In this document: in pieces, positions 1-8,400 of the stretch
Numbering within the stretch: position 1 is the first letter of the stretch
Layout of the letters: every line of letters starts with the position of its first letter
Notes under the pieces: model-generated
The model's database searches: none
The model's input: the letters and a program-made list of their open reading frames with translations, nothing else
What the model was told of the DNA's origin: nothing
Source of the DNA: VRUE01 sp050258095
Lineage (GTDB): Bacteria; Actinomycetota; Thermoleophilia; Solirubrobacterales; 70-9
Assembly (NCBI GenBank): GCA_050258095.1
Contig: JBLMYD010000086.1
Location: forward strand, 1-43,518
Direction of reading: 5' to 3'
DNA: 43,518 nt
Made by a program: the position numbers and the translations under genes

Positions 1-1422
1 ATGAGCCAAGTCGGAACCGCTGAGAACCCCCTGCGCGTCGCGATCGTCGGCGCCGGCCCCTCGGGCTTCTACGCCGCCGAGCACATCCTCAAGGACGGCA
101 ACGACGTGCACGCCCAGGTCGACCTCTTCGACCGCCTGCCGACGCCGTTCGGCCTGGTGCGCGGCGGGGTCGCCCCCGACCACCCGAAGATCAAGTCGGT
201 GATCCGCGTCTACGAGAGAACCGCGGCGCGCGACGGCTTCCGCTTCTTCGGAAACGTCATGGTCGGGCACGACATCGAGGTCGAGGACCTCGAGCGGCTC
301 TACCACGCGATCGTCTTCACGGTCGGCTGCGAGACCGACCGCCGGCTCGGCATCCCCGGCGAAGAGCTTCCCGGCAGCCACGCCGCGACCTCCTTCGTCG
401 GCTGGTACAACGCCCACCCCGACTACGCGGACCGCGAGTTCGACCTCTCCTGCGAGCGGGCGGTGGTGATCGGCAACGGCAACGTGGCGATGGACGTGGC
501 GCGGATGCTGGCGCTGACCGACCATGAGCTGCGCCAGACCGACACCGCCGACCACGCGATCGAGCAGCTCGACGCGAAGGGGATCCGCGAGATCGTCGTG
601 CTGGGGCGGCGCGGCCCGGCGCAGGCGGCCTTCACCAACCCGGAGATCAAGGAGCTGGGCGAGATGGAGGACGCCGACGTGATCGTCGACCCGAGCGAGG
701 TCGAGCTCGACCCGGCGAGCGCCGCCTACGTCGAGTCCGACGAGGCCGACAAGACGACGCGCGTCAACGTCGAGACGCTGCGCGAGTTCTCGCAACGCGA
801 GCCGGCGGGCAAGCGGCAGCGGATCGTGCTGCGCTTCCTCGCCTCGCCGGTCGAGATCAAGGGCGATGGCAAGGTCGAGTCGATCGTGGTCGGCCGCAAC
901 GAGCTGGTCGAGGAGGGCGGCGCGCTGCGGGCCAGGGACACCGGCGAGCGCGAGGAGCTGGAGTGCGGCCTGGTGCTGCGCTCGGTCGGCTACACCGGCG
1001 TGCCGATCGAGGGCGTCCCCTTCGACGAGCGGCGCGGCCTGATCCTCAACGAGGGCGGCCGGGTGCTCGACTCCCACGACGCCGGCCACAGGGTCGGCCA
1101 CTACACGGCGGGTTGGATCAAGCGCGGCCCCTCGGGGGTGATCGGGACGAACAAGAAAGACGCGCTGGAGACCGTTCAGCACCTGCTCGCCGACGTCGAG
1201 AGCCAGACGCTGCTCAGCCCCGAGAGCCCCGAGCCGGGCGCGGTCGAGGAGCTGCTGGCCGAGCGCGGCGTCCGCTACGTCAGCTTCGAGGACTGGCGGG
1301 CGATCGACCAGGCCGAGGTCGGCCGCGGCGAGCCGCACGGCCGCCCGCGGGTCAAGTTCGTCCGGGTCGAGGAGATGCTCGAGGCGCTGGAGCCCCTCCC
1401 GAGCGAGAAGGTCTCCGGCTAG
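1..1422 (+). CDS. fprA: Ferredoxin/adrenodoxin-NADP+ reductase (FprA family)
   Basis: 473-aa flavoprotein predicted to move electrons between NADPH and a ferredoxin. The N-terminus has the FAD-binding VGAGPSG motif (about residues 17-23). The adrenodoxin-reductase signature FGLVRGGVAPDHP follows near residue 50, and a second dinucleotide (NADPH) site, IGNGNVAMD, lies near residues 157-165. The GWIKRGPSGVIGTN segment near residue 373 is also typical of the family. Length is normal. The ATG is the first base of the window, so upstream signals cannot be seen. BolA, monothiol glutaredoxin and an A-type Fe-S protein follow, which suggests electron supply for Fe-S cluster work; that link is inferred from context. 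Confidence 0.93.
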   Translation: MSQVGTAENPLRVAIVGAGPSGFYAAEHILKDGNDVHAQVDLFDRLPTPFGLVRGGVAPDHPKIKSVIRVYERTAARDGFRFFGNVMVGHDIEVEDLERLYHAIVFTVGCETDRRLGIPGEELPGSHAATSFVGWYNAHPDYADREFDLSCERAVVIGNGNVAMDVARMLALTDHELRQTDTADHAIEQLDAKGIREIVVLGRRGPAQAAFTNPEIKELGEMEDADVIVDPSEVELDPASAAYVESDEADKTTRVNVETLREFSQREPAGKRQRIVLRFLASPVEIKGDGKVESIVVGRNELVEEGGALRARDTGEREELECGLVLRSVGYTGVPIEGVPFDERRGLILNEGGRVLDSHDAGHRVGHYTAGWIKRGPSGVIGTNKKDALETVQHLLADVESQTLLSPESPEPGAVEELLAERGVRYVSFEDWRAIDQAEVGRGEPHGRPRVKFVRVEEMLEALEPLPSEKVSG

Positions 1423-1433
1423 CCGGGGCGCAG

Positions 1434-1667
1434 ATGGTCGACCTGGCGGAGCTGAAGTCGATGATCGAGGCGGCGCTGCCGGGCGCCGAGGTCGAGGTCG
1501 GCGACGAAGACGGCGGCGGCCAGCACCTGCGGGCGACGGTGCGGGCGCCCCAGTTCGCGGGCCTCTCGCGGCTCGACCAGCACCGGCTGGTGCGCGCGGC
1601 GGTCAGGCAGCGCTTCGAGGACGGGACGATCCACGCGCTCTCGATCAAGACCCAGGCGGCCGGGTAG
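1434..1667 (+). CDS. bolA: BolA family protein
   Basis: 77-aa BolA-like protein. It starts at ATG 1434, 11 bases after the fprA stop; an upstream extension in the same frame is only a shadow of fprA. The C-terminal half carries the family hallmark F-x-G followed by QHRLV (about residues 42-54), the surface that helps bind a [2Fe-2S] cluster with a monothiol glutaredoxin. The partner glutaredoxin gene begins 7 bases downstream. In this family the BolA-Grx pair works in Fe-S trafficking and iron sensing. The adjacency strongly supports the assignment. Confidence 0.9.
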   Translation: MVDLAELKSMIEAALPGAEVEVGDEDGGGQHLRATVRAPQFAGLSRLDQHRLVRAAVRQRFEDGTIHALSIKTQAAG

Positions 1668-1674
1668 CTACCCT

Positions 1675-2061
1675 GTGGCGATGGCCGACCCAGAGCTGAA
1701 GTCCAAGGTCGAAGAGCTGATCGCGGGCAACCCGGTCCTGCTGTTCATGAAAGGGACGCCGGAGGCGCCGCGCTGCGGCTTCTCGATGCGGGTCGTGCAG
1801 GCGCTCGACTCGATGGACGTCGAGTACGGCGCGATCGACGTCCTCCCCGCGCTCCAGCCGCTGCGCGAAGTCACCGCCGAGATCGCCGACTGGCAGACCT
1901 TCCCACAGCTCTACGTAAACGGCGAGCTGATCGGCGGCGCCGACATCGTGGAGGAGATGCTCGCCTCAGGCGAGCTGGCCGAGGCGCTCGACGTCGAGCA
2001 GCCGGCCGAGGCCCCGCAGGCCCAAACTCCCGCCCAATCACCGCCCATTCAAATCGAATAG
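1675..2061 (+). CDS. grxD: Monothiol glutaredoxin (Grx4/GrxD type)
   Basis: About 128 aa, with a thioredoxin-fold glutaredoxin domain over residues 5-110. It has the single-cysteine active site CGFS (in APRCGFSMRVV), an N-terminal FMKGTP loop, and the TFPQLYVNGELIGGADIV glutathione-binding segment. These define the class that holds a glutathione-ligated [2Fe-2S] cluster with BolA. The last 20 or so residues are a Pro/Gln/Ala-rich tail outside the usual domain. The start is GTG 1675 or ATG 1681, two codons apart; ATG 1681 is equally plausible. The stop codon abuts repeat element A. Confidence 0.93.
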   Translation: MAMADPELKSKVEELIAGNPVLLFMKGTPEAPRCGFSMRVVQALDSMDVEYGAIDVLPALQPLREVTAEIADWQTFPQLYVNGELIGGADIVEEMLASGELAEALDVEQPAEAPQAQTPAQSPPIQIE

Positions 2062-2196
2062 GTCCCTCGAAACGGGCGCGAAAACCAAGCAGGTCGGTGG
2101 CCGCAGGGAGCGAGGTGAGGGGAGCGCACTTCCAGTGCGTGACCCGATTCGAGCGACTGAGGCTGCCGAGATGCGCCGGTTTGCAGCGTCCGCGCT
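2062..2196 (-). repeat. Intergenic repeat element, copy A
   Basis: This 135-bp sequence fills the whole gap between the grxD and erpA stop codons. It is closely similar to copy B (12451-12619) at both ends and through the centre, and its core matches copies C and D. Both A and B open with GTCCCTC and end with CGTCCGCGCT, the last bases merging with the stop codon of a minus-strand gene. The ends form an imperfect inverted repeat (AAACGGGCGC against GCGCCGGTTT). The centre has a small stem, GCGCACTTCCAGTGCG. Read on the minus strand it lies directly downstream of erpA. Confidence 0.8.
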
Positions 2197-2572
2197 AGGT
2201 AGCGGGCGTCGCGCCCTCTTTGACCTGGAAGGACGATCCACATCCGCAAGCCGCGACAACGTTGGGGTTATTCACTTGAAAGCCCGCCCCCTGTAAACCC
2301 TCCACGTAGTCGACCTCCGATCCGAAGACGAACTGCATGCTGACCTTGTCGACGACGACGGCGACGCCGTCGACCTCGAAGACGTGGTCGTCGGGCTTGG
2401 CGCGGTCGAAGGCGAGCGCGTACTGGAAGCCGGAGCAGCCGCCGCCGCGGACGGCGACGCGCAGCGCCTGGCCCTCGGAGCCCTCCTGCCCGCCCAGCAG
2501 CTCGCCGATCTTCGCCGCCGCCTGGTCGGTCAGCGTGATCGCCTCTCTGAGTGTCTCAGCGGTCTCCGTCAC
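2195..2572 (-). CDS. erpA: A-type Fe-S cluster insertion/carrier protein (ErpA/IscA family)
   Basis: 125 aa from GTG 2572 (the frame is open to ATG 2605, which would add 11 residues encoded partly by a hairpin arm; I prefer the GTG because family members start close to it). It has the three conserved cysteines of A-type carriers: one in RGGGCSGFQY and two in ACGCGSSF near the C-terminus. NPNVVAACGCGSSF is a strong family signature. It is predicted to bind and deliver [2Fe-2S] or [4Fe-4S] clusters to apoproteins. It is convergent with fprA-bolA-grxD. The exact paralogue (ErpA, IscA or SufA) cannot be fixed from sequence alone. Confidence 0.93.
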   Translation of the reverse strand: MTETAETLREAITLTDQAAAKIGELLGGQEGSEGQALRVAVRGGGCSGFQYALAFDRAKPDDHVFEVDGVAVVVDKVSMQFVFGSEVDYVEGLQGAGFQVNNPNVVAACGCGSSFQVKEGATPAT

Positions 2573-2585
2573 TTCACAAAGTGTA

Positions 2586-2639
2586 GCCCCCCGATCCGCT
2601 CGCAAAGAACCAGATATGGATGCGAGCGGATCGGGGGGC
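2586..2639. repeat. Perfect 19-bp inverted repeat hairpin
   Basis: Left arm 2586-2604 and right arm 2621-2639 are exact reverse complements (arm GCCCCCCGATCCGCTCGCA), separated by a 16-base loop, 2605-2620. It lies between the divergent starts of erpA (2572) and the DegV gene (2690), so in both 5' leaders or promoters. The loop begins with AAGAACCAGAT, similar to the 16-base loop of the hairpin at 10205-10256, although the arms are unrelated. There is no U-run, so it is not a standard terminator. Confidence 0.85.
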
Positions 2640-2689
2640 GAATCAAGGCCGCATGCCCTGCGGGCATACGGCTGTCAAACTAGGTCCCC

Positions 2690-3568
2690 TTGAACGCCGC
2701 CGCGCCCACGGCCGTCGTCTGCGACAGCACGGCCTACCTCCCCTCCGAGCTCGTCGCCGAGCGCGACATCCGGGTCGTCAGCCTCTACGTCTCGATCGAC
2801 GGCGACCAGCGCAAGGAGACCGAGGTCGGCGACTACGGCGCCTTCTTCGACCGGCTGCGCGCCTCGGAGGGCGGCGCGACCACGTCGCAGCCATCCGTCG
2901 GCGACTTCGCCGCCGTCTACGAGCCGCTGCTGGACGCCGGGCGGGAGGTCGTCTCGGTCCACATCTCGGCCGGGATCTCCGGCACCTGCGAGGCCGCGCG
3001 GCAGGCGCGCCAGCGGCTGATCGACGAGGGCAAGGGGGGCGAGCGGATCCACGTCTTCGACTCGCGCTCGGCCGCCGGCGGGATGGGCCTCTGCGCGCTC
3101 GGCGCCGCCGCGGCGGCGCGCTCCGGCGGCGACGGCGCGGCGGTCCTGGCCCGCGCCCAGCGGGCGCGCGAGGAGCTGAAGATGTGGTTCGCGATCGACA
3201 CGCTGGAGTACCTGCGGCGCGGCGGGCGGATCGGCGGCGCCAGCGCCTTCATCGGCTCGGCGCTGAAGATCAAGCCGATCCTCACCCTGGAGGAGGAGAT
3301 CACACCGGTCGAGCGCGTCCGCACCCGCGCCCGCTCGATCGAGCGGCTGCGCGAGTACGCCCGCGAGCGCCACGAGTCGGGGCTCGACGCCTGGGTCGTC
3401 CAGCACATCCAGGACGATGAGACCGTCGCTGCCCTGGCCGACGACGCGCGCGAGATCTTCGGCTGCGAGCCCGCCTTCGTCTCCGAGATCGGCGCCGTCC
3501 TCGGCGCCCACGTCGGCCCGGGCCTGCTGGGGATCGGCTCGGTCTCCTGGGACGTTCTGACGGCCTGA
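2690..3568 (+). CDS. DegV family fatty-acid-binding protein
   Basis: 292 aa from TTG 2690. It has the family landmarks VCDSTAYLP at the N-terminus, TTSQPSVGDF (about residues 64-73), SVHISAGISGTCEAA (about 90-104) and DSRSAAGGMG (about 124-133). DegV/FakB proteins bind a fatty acid in a buried pocket and, in species with FakA, present it for phosphorylation; no FakA gene is visible here. The TTG start is the only initiator near the family's N-terminus, and the ribosome-binding site is weak. Its stop lies inside the left arm of repeat element C. Confidence 0.9.
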   Translation: MNAAAPTAVVCDSTAYLPSELVAERDIRVVSLYVSIDGDQRKETEVGDYGAFFDRLRASEGGATTSQPSVGDFAAVYEPLLDAGREVVSVHISAGISGTCEAARQARQRLIDEGKGGERIHVFDSRSAAGGMGLCALGAAAAARSGGDGAAVLARAQRAREELKMWFAIDTLEYLRRGGRIGGASAFIGSALKIKPILTLEEEITPVERVRTRARSIERLREYARERHESGLDAWVVQHIQDDETVAALADDAREIFGCEPAFVSEIGAVLGAHVGPGLLGIGSVSWDVLTA

Positions 3569-3678
3569 GAGGTCGCCATACGGCGTCCTCAGTCGCGCTC
3601 CTCGGGTCACGCACCAAAAAGTGCGCTCCCCTCGTCGCACTCCCTGCGTCCTTGTCTGGCGACCTCTCAGGCCGTCAG
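3557..3678 (+). repeat. Intergenic repeat element, copy C, with perfect 22-bp terminal inverted repeats
   Basis: Arms 3557-3578 and 3657-3678 are perfect 22-bp reverse complements that overlap the 3' ends of both convergent genes (degV stop 3566-3568, DUF3618 gene stop 3675-3677). The 78-base core matches the reverse complement of copies A and B: CAGTCG, then TCGGGTCACGCAC, a loop, GTGCGCTCCCCTCG and CTCCCTGCGTCC. The central stem is CGCAC/GTGCG with a CAAAAA loop. On the plus strand it directly follows degV, the same gene-to-element orientation as the other three copies. A bidirectional terminator role is plausible. Confidence 0.82.
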
Positions 3679-3920
3679 CGTCGCCGACGAAGCATGACCA
3701 GCCCACCAAGAGCAAAACCGACGACGGCGGCGCCGACGATCAGCTGCTGTCGGTGCTCCTGCACCTGGCGGCGCCAGTCGGTCAGCTCGGTGACGCGGCC
3801 GCGCAGCGCTTCGACCGAGCGGCCGAGGTCATGGCGCTGGAGCTCGATGTCGCGGCGGATCTCCGCCGCGCTGCGGCCGGGCATGCCGGCGGTCGAGGGA
3901 CGGGCCGGTTCGACGCTCAT
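3675..3920 (-). CDS. DUF3618 domain-containing membrane protein
   Basis: 81 aa. Residues 18-50 resemble the DUF3618 motif (AAEIRRDIELQRHDLGRSVEALRGRV). A single predicted TM helix (IVGAAVVGFALGGLVML) and an Arg-rich end (LRRRR) follow. This family occurs in actinobacterial envelopes next to holin-like proteins, as here. Its ATG overlaps the stop of the upstream gene by four bases (ATGA, 3917-3920), indicating translational coupling. Molecular function is unknown. Confidence 0.8.
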   Translation of the reverse strand: MSVEPARPSTAGMPGRSAAEIRRDIELQRHDLGRSVEALRGRVTELTDWRRQVQEHRQQLIVGAAVVGFALGGLVMLRRRR

Positions 3921-4387
3921 CTCGACTCCTCCTGACCGGCGGTCGGCGCCGCCTCATCGCTCTCCCCTTCCAGCGTGCTCCTGATCTGCTTCGCCTCCTC
4001 GATCGCCTGTTCGGGCAGCGGCGGCGCGCCGGCCTGGACCGAGCGGTAGGCGGCGTAGCCGGCGCCGGCGGCGATCAGGAGGAAGAGCCCCGCCTCGACG
4101 AAGAAGCCCGGCCAGGCGTTGCCGCCGAAGACCTCTTCGGCGAGCAGCCAGGCGACCCCCTCCATGATCAGGATCAGGGCGAGGAAGGCGAAGGCGCCGG
4201 CGGCGACGCCGGCGACCGAGCCGCGCAGGATCTTGCCGACCTTCTCGCCGATCTCCGCCTTCGCCAGCTCGATCTCCTCGCGGACCAGCGAGGAGGCGCG
4301 TTCGGAGACGTCGAAGACGAGCGCGGCGACCGAGCGCTCGTCGGAGTCGGGCGGGGGCGGCGGGGCCTGGGTGGGGTCGGCGGCCAC
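3917..4387 (-). CDS. Phage holin family (Holin-X type) membrane protein
   Basis: 156 aa from GTG 4387. A Pro-rich N-terminus leads into a helix (ERASSLVREEIELAKAEIGEKVGK) typical of the actinobacterial putative holin/DUF1469 family. Two hydrophobic segments follow (about residues 58-82 and 92-113), then an acidic tail. Despite the family name these are chromosomal envelope proteins, usually beside DUF3618 proteins as here; nothing else phage-like surrounds it. It starts 8 bases after the DUF4235-like gene and overlaps the DUF3618 gene by 4 bases. Confidence 0.82.
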   Translation of the reverse strand: MAADPTQAPPPPPDSDERSVAALVFDVSERASSLVREEIELAKAEIGEKVGKILRGSVAGVAAGAFAFLALILIMEGVAWLLAEEVFGGNAWPGFFVEAGLFLLIAAGAGYAAYRSVQAGAPPLPEQAIEEAKQIRSTLEGESDEAAPTAGQEESR

Positions 4388-4395
4388 GGGGGCGG

Positions 4396-4530
4396 CTACT
4401 CCGGCGGGTCCTCTTCGAAGACGCGCCGGTAGAGGGCTCCGGCGACGCGGGTGGCGAGGATGCTGGCGAGCGCGCCGAGGCCGGCGACCATGCCGCCCCA
4501 GACGAGTCGTTTGACGATCTCGTTCTCCAT
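4396..4530 (-). CDS. Small membrane protein, DUF4235-like
   Basis: 44 aa, starting MENEIVKRLVWGG. One hydrophobic helix (about residues 8-28, GGMVAGLGALASILATRVAG) is followed by ALYRRVFEEDPPE. Short proteins with one glycine-rich helix and a Y/W-K-R-x-F segment are typical of DUF4235, which often accompanies DUF3618 and holin-like genes. It is the first gene of the three-gene minus-strand operon. The frame is open far upstream, but that part is a shadow of the TetR gene. No strong ribosome-binding site is seen. Confidence 0.65.
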   Translation of the reverse strand: MENEIVKRLVWGGMVAGLGALASILATRVAGALYRRVFEEDPPE

Positions 4531-4543
4531 CCGCCCCGACCTT

Positions 4544-4702
4544 ATCCTGAATCCGCCGATCTCGCCGGCCTCTCCACTACGCATCCCTTCGCCGGGAATC
4601 AATTCCCTCCACCCAGGTAGAACCACTGCCTGGGTGAGCGGAAATCGCCCCCCCGACTCGGCCTGCGAAGCGGAGAGTCTCGCCGATATCGGCGATCCAG
4701 GA
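4544..4702. repeat. Nested inverted-repeat region between the envelope operon and the TetR gene
   Basis: This 176-bp gap has no ORF. It holds an 8-bp stem with an 11-base loop (CACCCAGG 4610-4617 with CCTGGGTG 4629-4636), a 14-bp perfect palindrome CGCCGATATCGGCG (4681-4694), and a longer imperfect outer pairing of 4544-4566 with 4677-4702 (ATCCTG...CCGAT against its inverse). The layout, an outer pair around an inner stem, resembles the other intergenic elements, but no primary-sequence match to copies A-D was found. It could terminate TetR transcription or lie in the leader of the envelope operon. Confidence 0.55.
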
Positions 4703-4706
4703 TTAC

Positions 4707-5318
4707 CTATCGCGGCTCGAGCCCGTCGCAGATCGTCGCCGTTACAAGAGCCTTTGCCTGCTCGAAGTCGGCGTCGGTCGCCGGGATCAGCTCGAAGATC
4801 CAGCCGGAGAGCAGCTGCTCGATCGCGCCGTAGAAGGACATCGAGGCGAAGTCGGGGTCGATGTCGGCGCGGAAGGCGCCGCTGCGCTGCCCCTCGGCGA
4901 CGATCTTGGCGATCGAGTCGTAGGCGCGGCGGATCTCCGGCAGGTGGGTGCGGCCGAAGGAGTTGGCGGCGCGGGTGACCTCGACGATGATCACCTTCAT
5001 CAGCTCGGGGTCGTGGCGGTAGGACTCGACGATGAAGCCGGCGACGGCCTCGAGCTTGGCGCGCGGGCTCAGCTCGGCGCTGCGGTCGGCCTCCTCGATC
5101 GCCGCGAGCAGCAGCGACCAGCGCTCGCTGAACAGCTCGTTCAGCACCTCCTCCTTCGACTTGAAGTAGTGGTAGACGAGGCCGTAGGCGACGCCGGCCT
5201 CGTCGGCGATGTCGGCGACGCGGGTCGCGTGGAAGCCCTGGCGGGCGAAGACGCGGATCGCCGCGTCGAGGATCTGGCGGCGCTTGTCGGCGGGCGGGGC
5301 TTTCGGGGTCGAGGCCAT
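4707..5318 (-). CDS. TetR/AcrR family transcriptional regulator
   Basis: 203 aa. The N-terminal TetR helix-turn-helix spans about residues 12-58 (RRQILDAAIRVFARQGF...GVAYGLVYHYFKSKEEVL). The C-terminal ligand domain resembles the fatty-acid-responsive FadR/YsiA group, judged by length and general pattern only. It is divergent from the cyclase gene. A good TetR-type operator, TGACTGACCAGTCA (5356-5369), lies 38 bases upstream of its start, so autoregulation is likely. A near-identical box precedes the SDR gene at 33920, hinting at a small acyl-CoA regulon. Confidence 0.88.
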   Translation of the reverse strand: MASTPKAPPADKRRQILDAAIRVFARQGFHATRVADIADEAGVAYGLVYHYFKSKEEVLNELFSERWSLLLAAIEEADRSAELSPRAKLEAVAGFIVESYRHDPELMKVIIVEVTRAANSFGRTHLPEIRRAYDSIAKIVAEGQRSGAFRADIDPDFASMSFYGAIEQLLSGWIFELIPATDADFEQAKALVTATICDGLEPR

Positions 5319-5355
5319 CGGTGTGCTCGGTCGAGTCTCCGGTCGAGTCTCTGAC

Positions 5356-5369
5356 TGACTGACCAGTCA
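5356..5369. promoter_or_regulatory. TetR-type operator TGACTG-AC-CAGTCA
   Basis: Perfect 6-2-6 inverted repeat in the 99-bp divergent region between the TetR start (5318) and the cyclase start (5418). The form TGACTGnnCAGTCA is typical of TetR-family boxes. A 12/14 match (TGACTGGCCAATCA) occurs at 33835-33848. Confidence 0.6.
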
Positions 5370-5417
5370 ATCGGTTTCGGTCGCGCCAGTATAGGTGCGA
5401 CCGGGGCGTACGATGGG

Positions 5418-8400
5418 ATGCGGGTGTCAAGTCCGGATCGCATCGAGCCTGACGGTGAGCGTAAGCAGGTCACCGTGCTCTTTGCCGACGTAAAGGGCTC
5501 GATGGACCTGGCCGAGGGACAGGACCCCGAGCAGTGGCGCCAGATCATGCAGCGCTTCTTCTCGATCCTCGCCGACGACGTGCACCGCTTCGAGGGCACG
5601 GTCGACAAATTCACCGGCGACGGGATCATGGCGGTGTTCGGCGCGCCGATCGCCCACGAGGACCACGCGCGCCGCGCCTGCTACGCGGCCCTGCGGATGC
5701 TCGACGACATCGCCGTCTACGCCGCCGAGCTGCGCCGCAGAGACGGGCTCAACTTCTCCGCCCGAATCGGGGTCAACTCGGGCGAGGTGATCGCCGGCGC
5801 GATCGGCGCCGAGGGCGACGGCGGCTACACGGCGGTCGGCCACACGGTCGGCCTGGCGCAGCGGATGGAGGCGCTGGCCGAGCCCGGCACGGCCTACCTG
5901 ACCGAGGCCGCGGCGGAGCTGGCGCGGGGCTTCCTCGAGCTGGAGGATCTGGGCGAGTTCGAGATCAAGGGGGCGAGCCGGCCGGTGCGGGTATTCGAGC
6001 TGGTCGGGGTGGGCGCCGCTCGCTCTCGTCTCGATCTCTCGCGCGAGCGCGGCTTCTCCGCCTTCGTCGGGCGCCACGAAGAGATGGATGCGCTCCTGGC
6101 GGCGCTCGACCGGGCGAAGGCCGGCGAGGGCGCCGCGGTCGGGATCGTCGCCGATCCGGGAGTCGGCAAGAGCCGCCTCTGCCACGAGCTCGCCGAGCGC
6201 TGCCGCGCCGAGGGGATCGAGGTCTTCGAGGCGCAGGCGCAGTCCCACGGCCGCGGGATCCCGTTCATGCCGGTGCTGCAGATGCTGCGCGCATACTTCG
6301 GCATCGCCGACGCCAACCCGGAGCGGATCGTGCGCGAGAAGATCGCCGGGCGGGCGCTGCTGCTCGACCCCGAGCTGGCCGACGACCTGCCGTTGCTGTT
6401 CGACTTCCTCGGCGTGCCGGACCCGGCCCGGCCGCTGCCTCAGCTGAGCGCCGAGGCGCGCCAGCGGGCGCTGCGCGGCGTCGTCTGCAAGCTCGTCAAC
6501 GCCCCCCAGCGACGCGACCCGGCGGTGCTCGTGGTCGAGGACCTGCACTGGGTGGACGAGGGCAGCGAGGCGCTCCTGGCCGAGCTGCTCGGCGCGATCG
6601 AGGGGACGCAGACCCTGGTCGTCGTCAACTTCCGACCCGAGTACGAGCCCGAGTGGAGCGGACCGCCCGACTACCACGAGATCGCGCTGCAACCGCTCGG
6701 CCCGGCCGACACCCGCGAGCTGATCCGCGACCTGGCCGGCGAGGACCCCTCGCTCGACGGGCTCGCCGAGCACCTGCACGAGCGCACCTCGGGCAACCCG
6801 TTCTTCATCGAGGAGATCATGCGCGAGCTGGTCGAGGCCGGCCACCTCGAGGGCGAGCGGGGCGCCTACCGGCTCGTCCGCCCGGTCGAGGAGATCGGCG
6901 TGCCGGCCAGCGTCCAGGCGGTGCTCGCGGCGCGGATCGACCGGCTCGGCGTCGACGCGAAGCAGCTCGTGCAGGCGGCCTCGGTCGCCGGCAAGGAGGT
7001 CTCCGAGGAGACGCTCGTGCGGATCTCGGGCCTCGCCGAGGAGGGCGAGGGCCGTTGCGAGGAGGCGCTGCGCGAGACGATCGCCGCCGGCTTCCTCTAC
7101 GAGGCCGAGCTCTACCCGGAGCGGCTGCTCGCCTTCCGCCACCCGCTGACCCGCGAGGTCGCCTACGGCAGCCAGCTCGCCGAGCGGCGGCGGGCGACCC
7201 ACGCGGCTACCGCGCGGGCGACGATCGAGCTCAACCCCGACCGCCACGACGAGCTCGCGGCGCTGATCGCCGACCACATGGAGGAGGGCGGCGAGACGCT
7301 CGAGGCGGCTCGCTGGTCGGCCCGCGCCGCCTACTGGGCCGGCCACAGCCAACCGCGCGAGGCGATGCGCCTCTGGCGCAGGACGACGAACCTCGCCGCC
7401 GAGCTGGAGGAGGGCGAGGAGAGGGCGGCGCTGGCGGTCACCTCGCGGCTGCGCCAGCTCGACTACGCCTGGCGGCTGGGAATGGACACCGAGCAGGAAG
7501 CGCGCCTGGCGGCCGAGGCGGATGAGATCGCGACGCGCACCCGTGACCTTCGCTCGCTGACTCTGCTGCGCGCGCTCACCGCGGGCCGGCCGGGGCGGGA
7601 GCGCAAGGGCGTGGAGTGGATCGCGACGACCGACGAGGTAAACCGCCTGGCCGACGAATCCGGCGATCACCATCTGCGCGTGGCGATCCGCGCGGCCATC
7701 GCCTACGCCCATCTCTGCGTCGCCGACTTCGACGGGGTCGACCGCCTCTCCGGCGAGGTGATCGAGCTGGCCGGGGAGGACCTCGACGCCGGCGCGGGGA
7801 TCATCATCGGCTGCCCTGTGGCCTGGGCGGTGATGTGCCAGGGGCTCTACCGGCGCGAACGAGCCGAGCTGGAGCCCGCAGCCGAACAGCTCGAACGGGC
7901 GCTGGCCCTCGCCACCGAGCACGGCGATCCCGAGACCGCGAGCTGGACGCGCGGCAACCTGGCCTCGCTGACCGCGGCGCGCGGCGACGTCGACGCGGCA
8001 CTGGCGATGGCGCGCCGCAACCACGAGCTGACCGAGCGGCTGGGCGACGTTTTCTCCCGCAGCCTCTCGCTGGTCAGCCTCGCGACCGTCGAGCTGGCCG
8101 CCGGAGAGAGCGCGGCGGCACTCGACTCGCTGGAAGAGGCGGAGCAGCTCTACCGCGGCGCGATGCGCAGCGGCGGCGAGGTCGGCTCCTGGCGGGCGGC
8201 GCTGCGGGCCGAGGCGCTGTGCGGCCTGGGGCGGGCCGAGGAGGCACTCGAGCCTGCCGAGTGGGCGGCGAGCTCGGCCCGCGAGAACGGCATGCTCTGG
8301 CCGCTGCCGAGAGCGCTGCGAGCGCTCGCGACGGCGCGCGCGGCGCTGGGGCGGAGAGGTGCCGATGCGGCGCTCGACGAGGCGGCCGCGGTCGCCCAGC

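Noticed and set aside
2675..3715. 346-aa minus-strand frame across degV
   Set aside because: Shadow of degV with no recognisable domain; it also crosses repeat element C.
3917..4387. Holin-like gene as evidence for a prophage
   Set aside because: This family is common in actinobacterial chromosomes next to DUF3618 genes; no phage genes are nearby.
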